DNA of 64,000 nucleotides, from contig CAMPDV010000101.1 of NCBI GenBank assembly GCA_946699065.1, forward strand, positions 186,001 through 250,000. Direction: 5' to 3'. Each line of letters begins with the position of its first letter. Position 1 is the first letter of the stretch. The notes under the pieces are model-generated. The model worked only from the letters and a program-made list of their open reading frames with translations. It was not told the DNA's origin and searched no databases. The position numbers and the translations under genes were made by a program. This stretch comes from Loxodes magnus (taxonomy: Eukaryota > Ciliophora > Karyorelictea > Loxodida > Loxodidae). Positions 46,914 to 56,784 of this stretch are shown here, piece after piece.

Positions 46914-49646
46914 TCATCTAAAAGCTTTTATAAAATCTAAATTTACTCTTTTGATTTCTTTCGTACATAATTAAGCTTCTCTATTTTAAATTTTATTGAT
47001 AGTTTTACATTTAAAAAGCAGGAGTTTTTATAAGAATTCCTTTAAAATAATTCTCTTTGCTTATTTAATTCTAGAATCCTTTACTTCATTTTTAACTTGA
47101 GAAATAACTTGTATCTGCCTTTTTTTATATTGAATACTTTGAAATTATTTCTCAGAAATTAAAAGATTTAGCGTTATAACCTTTAAATAGAATTATACTT
47201 AATTTGGTAATGATTTATATAAGTTACTCTCAATTTTAAAACTTCCTCTCTATGGTTTCCTCTGCAATAGTGCTTAGAACGCTACAGTTTGCAAACTATA
47301 ATCCATAATTCTAATACATTTAATCTCAATCTCTCTACTTTATTTATTATTAAATATACTTACTTGCATTTATTCACTATTATTGGCTTCTTTGTTGCTT
47401 ATTAATTTCGATATGTTCCATCTTTTCATTACATAATCATTACTTTAGTTATTATACCAAAAATGCCCATTACCTGATATCAGCCACTTGTTATCCTTCG
47501 AAATATCTAAACTACCTACGCAATCCGAATGGCCTCTCAGTGTGCATAAGCACTAACCTGTTTAACTGCTCCATATTTTAATCGTCTTATCTTAACTCCC
47601 CGATATTATATATCTATCATTAGCACTTATTTTAACACTATGCACTGAATCTGAATGTCCTTCTAGAGTGTGAGTACACTAACTAGTTTAAATACTCCAT
47701 ATTTTGATAGTTTTATCATTACTGCCTGTTACTATTCATTTATTGTCACTCGATATTACTACAGAATATACATTACTTGTATGTCCCTCCAAAGTACTTT
47801 TTAACTGATTATATCTTAAATCCCATATCTTTATTGTTTTATCACCACTACTTGATACTATTCATTAAATGTTACTCGATAAAGCTATTGAAGTTACACG
47901 AAATGTATGACCAATCAAATTATTTTTTAGCTAACCAGTCATTAAATCCCATATCTTTATCATTTAATCTTCACTTCCCGATACTATTCATTTATTGTCC
48001 TTTGATATAACTACAGATCTAATATAATCCTAGTGTCCTATCAAAGTATTAATCAATTAATTAGATGCTGAATCCCATATCTTTATTGTTTTATCATTAC
48101 TTCCAGATAATATTCATTTATTGTCAATTGATATATCTACAGATCTTACAGCCTCAGAATGACTTTTCAAAGTACTCCTTACCTATCCAGTCATCAAGTC
48201 CCAAATCTTTATTGTCGTATCATCACTACCTGAGATTATTCACTTATTATCCTTTGATATAACTACTGTTGTTACATAACTCTAGTGACCATATAAGCAG
48301 AAAGGCTCCTCAGTTGTGACGTTATTAAAATTGGCGTTGTTAAGATTGCAGCTAAAGAACTTAGTGTTTCTTAGGTTGCAAAATTGAAGATTTGAATTAC
48401 TGAAATCACATTATTAAAATGTCGCATCTGACAAGTCTGCATTAGAAATTTTAATTCCTTGGAAGTTAATCTTCACAAACTTACACCTCATATAGTTCAT
48501 TAACGTTATAGCATTAGCAGATGATTAAATCAAATTTTCATTTCCCTTTGATAATAATGTCAGTTTTAATAAAACTTACTCTAAGTTTTAATCCTAAATT
48601 TAGCTAAGTTACTATAGAGATTTTTCATTTTTATTGATTGATTCTAAATTCAAAGGATTGTTAAGCATATTCTCAGAATTTACTTCTTATTCCTTTAACT
48701 AATTTAGAAGTTGAATTAGTTCTAGTTTGTTGATACTCTCCAAATTGAAAACTTTTTAAATTTACGTTTAAGAGTTAAGCTCTTTCATTTATAGTGAAGG
48801 TACTGCCTATTAAACTTAGAGGTTATTTAGATTGTTTTGATTAGTCTACGTGGTTTTCTTTGCTTACCCATTATTTTTTTCAAAAAAGCCATCAAATGGT
48901 TCCAATGCTTACTATTACTTAAAATACGTTTTTATCATACTAGCTACATTTGCTTTATTCAACTGTTAAACTATAGACTATGCTTATAAATAAATAAGCA
49001 CGTTAAAAGCCTATTACTGCAAATATTTATTGAACTTCTATATATCTATTTACATTTACTCTTCTTACTGATATGCTTATATCTGATCTAGCAACTAATT
49101 TAGCTAAATCTATAGCTCAATTAGTACTTTCTCTATCTCAATCTTTTATTTCACATTTTCGTATTTGATTTTGCTTTACATACTTACCCTGCTATACAAC
49201 TGATTTATCTAATTAATCAATTCCGTAGACTTTTGAAGCTTTTATTTATATGAAGATACTAAACCCTGTATCAAAGCTTAAAATAGCTCTTTAAAAGCTT
49301 CCTTAAACATATTTTATACCTCATTTATGCTTACAACTAAATGCTAAAGCTGCTTCTAGTTGCTCTCATATTGCCTTTTTAAACTCTAAATGCTCCTATC
49401 AGAGGAAATATTTAGTTGTATTTCATTTATATCTCTCTGTATACTACTATAATCATTAAAAGTTTTGAATGTTTCAGGTTTAGTTTCGAAGGTTCTACTA
49501 TGGATAGTACAAACTATTTTCCTATAAGCCTGGTAAAAATCTTAGAGACACTACATACAAACTAAGCAATCACATGGTAATTATTTAGCTACTCTTGCTT
49601 TTTAGTCATATTCCTTTTTACACCAGAAGCAATATCTACTATCCAT
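46914..49646 (-). CDS. Zinc finger-coiled coil-pentapeptide-WD40 protein
   Basis: 910 aa in one frame, Met 49646 to TGA 46914-46916. Residues 6-35 form a B-box/RING-like cysteine cluster ('YCFWCKKEYDQK', 'LPCDCLVCMQCLQDF'). Residues about 60-200 are coiled coil. Residues about 390-445 are pentapeptide repeats of the A(D/N)LXX type ('ISNADLSDATFQQCDFSNS', 'NLQFCNLRNTKF'). Residues about 450-740 are WD40 repeats ('GSDDTTIKIWDLMTGQ', 'VVISKDNKWIVSGSEDQ') very like those of the neighbouring kinase. The layout suggests a TRIM-like scaffold or E3-like protein, but a full RING is not evident. The last 160 residues match nothing; the true end could be earlier or behind an intron. Confidence 0.85.
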
Positions 49647-49706
49647 TTTTTAATCAATATAAACTACACTAGTGCTATTATAGTTAAAATGAAATAGCAT
49701 CAAGTA

Positions 49707-50594
49707 ATGAAAGTGATTTAAAAGCATTAAGGCTTAAATATCAAACTTTAACAAAATCTACAATTTCCTTGAACTAAAATACTTAAATTAGAATAAAAAG
49801 GAATATACTCTCCAAATAATCTCAACCTTTAGGTTTAAGCTAATTCTTATAGTTTTCACTATGAACTACACAGTTTCATTAATCTGTCTGTATATGTGGA
49901 AAAAAACAAGTGTAAACATATCTTTGGATGTGTCTACTATTAAGATATTGTTAGTAATCTTTCTGATAAAATTCCTGAAATAAACTTGGAAAGATTGATT
50001 ACTTATTACCAATTATATTTGAACCATAAATTTACTTATAAGCAACAATCAGAAATAAACATACAAATCAGCATTTTTACAGTTATTGCAAGTAAAAGGC
50101 AATTACTATTCATAAAATATGAATGTCGGCCGCGTTCAAGAGAACTAGTAGATAATCTGGTTCAGCGTATACTGCACTGAGATTAATCTACGTAATATAC
50201 CGCCACGGTGAAGGATGGAAAAGCTCGGAAAAGATAAAAAAAACTTGTCCGAGGGCTCTCTCTAGCAGTATGAACGTTTGATTGACGGATCTACTAATGA
50301 CTTAATTAGAAATTCTTATTTAAATCTTTTTCAAGAAGAATGGAGTCTTTGGTTCAAAATCCAAAAATAATTTGTAATAAACAGATTTACCATTTGGAGA
50401 AACTTACATGACTCATTGGACGATAGAATGACAACAAAAAGTACGAGAAAACTTTTTCAATATTAACATTAATAATTGAAAGAGCTGCGCGCCAACAAAG
50501 AGCTACTCACTCTAAAATATTATTTATCATTTATTTGGAAAAGGTACACAAAGATAATTAGAGGCAAGAAAGAAAAAAACAAATATAGAATTGA
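49707..50594 (+). CDS. Membrane-ORF relative (copy B), short
   Basis: 295 codons from Met 49707 to TGA 50592-50594 with several in-frame TGA read as Trp. The first 140 codons ('LERLITYYQLYLNHKFTYKQ', 'EINIQISIFTVIASKRQLLF') lead into the segment shared with ORF A ('KYECRPRSRELVDNLV', 'SRRMESLVQNPKIICNKQ', 'HLEKLTWLIGRQNDNKKYE'). The N-terminal membrane helix and the 200-residue basic C-terminus of copy A are absent, so B is either a shorter family member or a truncated copy. After the conserved part only about 35 residues remain before TGA. A short intron near 50147-50161 cannot be excluded. Confidence 0.45.
50070..50485 (+). repeat. Duplicated 416-nt segment, copy B
   Basis: Partner of 40553-40962, direct orientation, 9.5 kb apart, flanking the two WD40 genes and zinc-knuckle copy 2. 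It contains the same landmarks: ATAAAATATGAATGTCGGC, CTCGG...CCGAG (50224-50228 with 50249-50253), AGTATGAACGTTTGA (50267-50281), CATTTGGAGAA and GAAAGAGC. Confidence 0.8.
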
Positions 50595-51729
50595 TAACAA
50601 GAAGAAGGGAAGAAGCAAGGGGAGAAAAGAGATATGACGTTTATAAACTTAGATAAAATGAAATATCTGATTTAAATCAGAATCTTAATATAATAACTAT
50701 TAGTAAAATAGATGAATTAATAAGTAATAGATGTATTTAGAAACCATTCTTATTGAATAGCTTTATAAAATAATACGCTTAAACTTATACTTTAAGAAGT
50801 TTAACTATTGCTATAGAAATTTTAGCTTATTAATAGATACTCTATAATATTTCAATTTTCTTATCCTTTCAACAATTTTCTCTTTAATATACTGTTATGA
50901 AGTTTAATTCTTAGGATATGAAGAGCTTAATTTAAATCTAATCCTCTTCATGCGTTTAAGAATATTTAATTAGAGACCGAATATTTCAAGTTAGCACTAT
51001 ATTTAGGAGTATACTATAAATTAATTAGCAAGTATAGTATTAATATACGCTGCTTTTATTAATATCCTACATTAGTTATTCCATTAACTTTATATTAAGA
51101 TAACATTTGAAGTTTAAACGAACTATTTGAAGTTTGCTATTTGTGTTTATCTTCTAATATATCTCTTTTATCTAGACTTGTTTAAGTAAACTGTATTTAT
51201 GCTTTTTCCTTTTAAGCTAAACTAATTATATATATATCCATGTAATATTTTCCTAGTAGCCTTAGCATTGAAATATCAGTTGTTCACAATATAAATATTA
51301 TGTCTTATATTACTATTAATAATTAGATTTATTGGATAATAGAGAAATGACTGTACTTGTCAGAAAAGAGATAGAAATGATAAGATAAAGCTAAAGTAAT
51401 AATCTACTATAGTGAATCTAATTAAGCTCTAAGCTTATTCTTTTACATTGCATTATTAAAGTTATTCTTTCTAACCTATCTTTTTACCCTGCTTCAGCTT
51501 GTCTCTTATAAAGTCATTATAGATTCTTCAAAATGCTTTGGCTAAGATCGCATAAAAGATTTAGGATAGAGTAAGTTTATAATAGACAAAGAGGCAACTT
51601 AGTTGATTGAGGTATAAAAAGTATTTGAGTTAGATAATTAGAAGAGAGTTGAGCGTTGACTAGATAAATGAGTCTAGTAGTGTAGTAAAGAACTAAGATT
51701 TTAGTATAAATAAATAGTAAAATATTTAA
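50595..51729. other. Spacer, no gene recognised
   Basis: AT-rich 1.1 kb upstream of the PP2A subunit gene; presumed promoter region but no motif recognised. Confidence 0.5.
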
Positions 51730-53312
51730 ATGAGTTATAAGGAGAATCTTCGCTATGTAATAGCAAAGCAGAAGGTAAACGAACTATTTTTAAGGTGAAT
51801 CTCTCAGAGTCAAACTACAACGCTTATTAACCAACTTATACGTGATATTAAATTAAACGATGTCAATAATATCGCTTTTCCTCAACCTGACTTTACAAGA
51901 CCTAGTTTAAAAACTTCAGGAAGGCTGAGTGTTCCTGCTTCTCCTCCTAGATAGTCAATAGATAAGTGGTAAGGAGATTAATCACCTAAGCTTAGATAAT
52001 CCTAGATTAATAGTTCTCCTTAATTTAGTCCTAGAAGGTCTATGGTTGCTAGCGAGATTGGTTCCTTAAAGAAGCAAATTCCTTAGTTTTTTTTTCCTAA
52101 TGGAAAACCTTTGGAAAATGAAATTTAGGAGTAATATAACTTTAAAATTGATGAAGCCTTTAATCAAAATAATGAGTTCGATGTAAATCAATTTTTAGAT
52201 GTGACGGTAGGGATTTGCGAATTTCCAAGATTGCTAAACACAATTCTCTTTAATAAAATAGCTAAAGGAGCAAGCAAGATTACTAAACTAAAGTTTAAAG
52301 AATACTGGTTAAAGGAATTAAGCCAAAGCTCTAAGCAGAAACGATTTTTCAACGTATTAAGAACTGGGGATTAGATCGCTGTGGAGGATTGAAAGCCAAT
52401 CTTAAAGATTTTATTAGAGACACATTAAGGCCTAGAATTTCTAAAAGCAACGCCTGAGTTTTAAGAAAGATACGCTGATACAGTAATCGAGAGAATTTAC
52501 TTTGGAGTGGATTCTAATGATGACAGAAAAATTTCGTTTAGAGACTTTAAGCAAAGCAATTTAATGGAAATTTTATATTTGCTAGATAAGGAAGATGACA
52601 TTAACAAAATAAGGGACTATTTCTCCTATGAACACTTTTATGTTCTTTATTGCCGCTTTTGAGAATTAGATAATGATCATGATTTTTGAATAGATAAAGA
52701 AGACTTCAGTAGATATGAATCTCATTCGTTGTCAAGAAAAGCCGTTGACCGCATATTCGCTCAAATTCCAAGGAAATTTAGATTAGGAAAACCAAACCAA
52801 ATGAGCTATGATGATTTTATTTGGTTTATGTTATGTGAGGAAGACAAAACAACAGTCAGAAGCTTGGAATACTGATTCAAAGTATGCGATCTAGACGATA
52901 ACGGTATAATAACAGCACATGAAATGAAATTTTTTTACGAAGAGTAATAATAAAGACTTGACTATTTAAGCCACGAAGTAGTTTAATTTAATGATGTTCT
53001 TTGCTAAATGTAAGTGCTAAATATAGGTATGACATGATAAAGCCAGCAAAAGAAAATCAGTTTAATCTTGAAGATTTCCTAAATTAGAAAGTATAAGCAG
53101 GTACTTTCTTTAACTGTCTTCTTAACTTGAACAAGTTCATTAACTATGAACAAAGAGATCCTTTCTAACAAAAGCATGAGCAAACAGAATTCCCAGAATT
53201 TTCTGAATGGGATAGATTTGCTCAATAGGAATATATAAGACTTGCAATGGAGGAAGAAAATGAAGAAGTGTTAGATGGCATAGATGCTTGGGACTCTGAT
53301 CAAGAAAATTGA
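51730..53312 (+). CDS. PPP2R3: PP2A regulatory subunit B'' (PPP2R3-type, EF-hand)
   Basis: Calcium-binding regulatory B'' subunit that directs protein phosphatase 2A; 521 aa after removing a 17-nt intron (53010-53026). Family landmarks in order: 'FDVNQFLDVTVGICEFPRLL', 'YADTVIERIYFGVDSNDDRK', '[20 protein letters not shown]' (both W are TGA), EF-hand 'CDLDDNGIITAHEMKFFYEE', and 'NCLLNLNKFINYEQRDPF'. The second EF-hand loop (DLDDNGIITAHE) has all usual calcium ligands. The N-terminal 130 residues are Ser/Pro-rich and variable, as in the family. Ends with acidic 'DGIDAWDSDQEN' before TGA 53310-53312. Confidence 0.93.
53010..53026 (+). other. 17-nt intron in the PP2A B'' gene
   Basis: GTAAGTGCTAAATATAG, with GCTAAAT as a possible branch site. 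Removal joins 'FNDVLCQM' to 'YDMIKPAKENQFNLEDFL', exactly the family sequence; read through, the frame ends at TGA after about nine codons. Confidence 0.9.
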
Positions 53313-53507
53313 ACAAGAAATATTTCATTTGTCTATCTTTTCGTTTTATTATTTTATAAGCATAAATTAGCTCAATCAACTTCACTTACTCACTACAAAA
53401 TCTAATCAAAGCAATCAATAAAGATATTATACTATAGCTTTGAAATTACAGGCAAATAGCATTATGAATTTAAATATTTAACGGATAGAAATTTTGTCAT
53501 TAGTAAG

Positions 53508-54377
53508 TCATACAAAATTATCATTCTTTAGCAAATGCTTAGTTTTATTACCCTTTACACTTTTGTCTTAACCTTAATTGAGATCGTTTTCTTCTTTAGA
53601 AGTGTTTTCATTTTGGATGCTAGAAAGTTGTTTATTCATCTCCTTCTTTATTATTATTCCAGCTGTAATAAGTAAAATTATAGCTAAGATACTTCCTAGT
53701 ATCATATAGTAAGACATTCATCTATCTTTACTTAATTTATCATAACAAGCAGAGCTTAGGCATTCTAAAGTACTTCCTACATAAACTCAAGTTAAAATAT
53801 GTGGAATACATCCTAAAAGAGAAATAGAGTTCTAGTACAGTGATATAGATAATGATCCAATGAAGTAATTGGAAAGAGTATTAGGAACACCAGGTGCCAG
53901 TCTTAGTAGCAGAACTATTTTAATGGATTTTGTTTTCATAATTTAATCTACTTACTTTAAAAGAGAGTACCTCTGTATCAATTTGGTTTTTATCCATTCA
54001 CGAAGGAAAAATCTAGATATGAGATAGGATAAATTTGCTCCAATTAATGTGGCTAAACTGACTAAAGTAAAAGTGTATAAAACGCCTTAAACAAAATTGT
54101 CTTAGAAAAAAGGCCTTAGAATATATCCAGCTCCTATTTATAAATAAAGAACAGGAACTAGAATAATCATTGCAATTACGTAAATGAAACCAAAAAGAAT
54201 TGTTATTTCTAGTAATGAGTAAGATTGAAGTCAGCTGAAAAAGCTTTAAATTAGTAGAGAAATATTTTCTTTGTACACTCCAGCAAAAACATAAAGAGCT
54301 ATAATCAAAAGCAGAAATATGAGACCCTTGCTAATCTTTTTTCCTTCTTCTGGTGTTTATTCTTTTTTATTTTCCAT
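53508..54377 (-). CDS. VTT/DedA-family membrane protein (TMEM64/TVP38-like)
   Basis: 289 aa polytopic membrane protein of the VTT (DedA/TVP38/TMEM41/TMEM64) family, whose members scramble or organise lipids in the secretory/autophagic system. N-terminal helix 'GLIFLLLIIALYVFAGV', a second at 'ITILFGFIYVIAMIILVPVL', the re-entrant region 'SLATLIGANLSYLISRF', and the diagnostic motif 'VLLLRLAPGVPNTLSNY' followed by 'FIGSLSISL' and 'HILTWVYVGSTL'. A C-terminal helix and a short charged tail follow. Two Trp are TGA. Start Met 54377, stop TGA 53508-53510. Its neighbour 250 bp away, same strand, is a Rab7-like GTPase. Confidence 0.85.
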
Positions 54378-54624
54378 TTTACCCAAGAAAAATATCTTAA
54401 TCTGGATTAAAAGACAAAATATGTAATCGGATATGATTATCTTAGCTTTTATGCAAGTAAGATGTGTATTAGCTAATCATGCTTATATTACAGTAATCTT
54501 TTGAATTTAGTAATTGAATAGTCGAACCTGAACAGATTTAGGATGATAAGCATTTGAGAGATTATTGGATATTATTTTAACCAAAAAAATTAAATAAATT
54601 TATATATGAAATAGCATCTTTTAA

Positions 54625-55251
54625 TCATGAGCAGCTAAAGCAACTCTTATCTTTATTTCCTTGTTGTGGTTCGTTCAAATTGATTGTTTCAGATTTATAG
54701 ACTTCGTTAACGCTTTCGTTTTTTAAGGCTTATCTTGCAATTCGTAAAAAGGCTTCCTCCACATTGGTGTACTCCTTCGCATCAGTTTCTATAAAATCCA
54801 TGTTATTATGGGATTTACATCACTAAATTGCTTTCGTTGAAGTAATTTTTCTCTCATTAACTTTGTCTTTCTTATTTCCTATAACGAAAAAGGGAAATTT
54901 ATCTGGATTTTTTGGCGAAGCTTAGGTTAAGAATTCTTATTTCCAGTTTTCAAGATCATCAAAACTTTTATTTATCGAAATATCATAAACAAATACACAG
55001 CAATCAGCCCCACGGAAAAATGAAACTCCTAAAGAGTTGAATCTTTCTTATCCTGCAGTATCCCAAATATGAAGCACAATTTGCTAGCTATCAACTTAGA
55101 CTTCCTTTATACAAAAATCAGGTCCAATAGTTGGCTTATACTGCGATATGACTCTCTTTTTGGTGAACTGTTGTATAAGACTAGTTTTACCTACATTAGA
55201 GTCCCCTAATAAAATAATTTTAACAATAGTTTTCTTAGGCTATTACTACAT
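54625..55251 (-). CDS. RAB7: Rab7-like small GTPase
   Basis: Late-endosome/lysosome Rab, 208 aa. Nucleotide-binding motifs: P-loop '[14 protein letters not shown]', switch I 'YKPTIGPDF', switch II '[20 protein letters not shown]', 'GNKKDK' (usually NKxD), and 'TDAKE' in place of the usual SAK. Rab7-specific sequence: '[12 protein letters not shown]', '[20 protein letters not shown]' and '[20 protein letters not shown]', where the Trp of 'WC' is TGA. C-terminus 'DKSCFSCS' has two cysteines for possible prenylation, though not at the very end as in a standard CXC. Start Met 55251, stop TGA 54625-54627. Confidence 0.92.
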
Positions 55252-56784
55252 TAATATTATTAATACTTTTTATATATTTAATAGTTCTTTAAACCCTAAA
55301 CATCTTGTTTAAGGAAACCCTTCTTTAGTATTTCTTATTGTTCTAGAATTTCCAGAAATACTCTTTTAGATCTTATTGCTTAAGCTTATAACCCTACAAT
55401 TTTTTCTCTTAGCCAAGCTATGATTTTTAGCTTATATGTTGCATGATATTCACTTTTAATAGATTTTTTCTTCTTTATAATGCTAAAATTAATACTCTAA
55501 GCTTCTAAGGTAAATGTAACCAATATTTTCGAACATGGGACTTTAATTTTTTTGATAAACCCTTTTAATTTAAAGCTAGGTATTAGTATCAATTGCTAAC
55601 TAACTCTAATTAAATGCTTTAGTCCTTGATACTCTTTTACTGTTTCTACTTTCAATATCATAAACAGCTAACTAAAATGAGGATTATAGTGGACTATATA
55701 TTATATAATTAGACCATAATAGCTTTCTACTAGCCCAATATTTGCTCAAGCCTTTAATGATTATATATCATAATAAATCAATTCAAAGAAGCATATTAGC
55801 AAAGCTTCTGCAGTAAATATTGCAGATACAAAAAATAGCTTAAGAAAGGAACTTTTAAATACAGTTAGTCTTATAATAGCTTATAGATGAAATGCTTTTT
55901 TGGGTTCTAGAATTAATAGGGAAATAATTATATTATCCATAGCCTAAAGATACTAATATTATGATACTATGAAACTTAACTAGCAATATCTTTCTGCTTA
56001 TAGCCTCGTGCAATATCATTAACTGTATTATTTGGTAAAAAAAGTAAATCAAATGAAAGTTTAAATAACAAAATAAGAACCTTAATTTTAGTATCTAAAT
56101 ACTAGATGAAATAAGCAAAAAACAAATGAAGCTTTAAGTCTGCAATAGGAAATTATAACCTTAACGGTAGTTAAATAGCTAACCAATTTGTAGATATAAT
56201 TTTAAATTTGATAAGCTCTGCATATAATTTGATTAGTCATAATTATAAGATAAGGCTGATAAAGAAAGCCTTATAAATATTTAATTATTTATATAAATAT
56301 CATTCTAAATAACGAAGGATTATTAATGCTAAATGAAATCTTTGATCAAGTATACTTTTATAATAAAGAGAATGCGATATAGAACCTTTTTAAGACATAA
56401 CTGAAAATAAATTATTAACTTAAATTTGCTTAGTAAAACTAACGAATGCCTTTATATAAATAACGCAAAAGCAATTATATCTAGAATGGAACATTAAATA
56501 GATAAGCAAACTTATCAAATTAAAGTATTATAATCATATAGTAACCTTTTGATTTTATATAAACTTAACCTATTTATTTAGCATGCTAAATAAACTTTAA
56601 GTGACTATGTTTATAATTTATATAATAACAATGTAAAAATTTAATATTTGAATCTTAGATAATTTATTCACAGTTTGGTTAAATATTACTATATAAATAG
56701 CAAAATAAGGCTAAGATTCTTTTATTAATATAAGTAAAAATTATTTTAAATTAAAAGATTTATTTAAAAATGTTTATATTTCTC
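55252..56784. other. Spacer, no gene recognised
   Basis: 1.5 kb, AT-rich, no ORF or RNA supported. Confidence 0.5.

Noticed and set aside
47777..48262. Plus-strand repetitive ORFs
   Set aside because: Antisense of the WD40 repeats in the minus-strand zinc finger-pentapeptide-WD40 gene.
53140..53385. Minus-strand 81-codon ORF with hydrophobic stretches
   Set aside because: Overlaps the conserved C-terminus of the PP2A B'' subunit on the plus strand, which has strong family matches.
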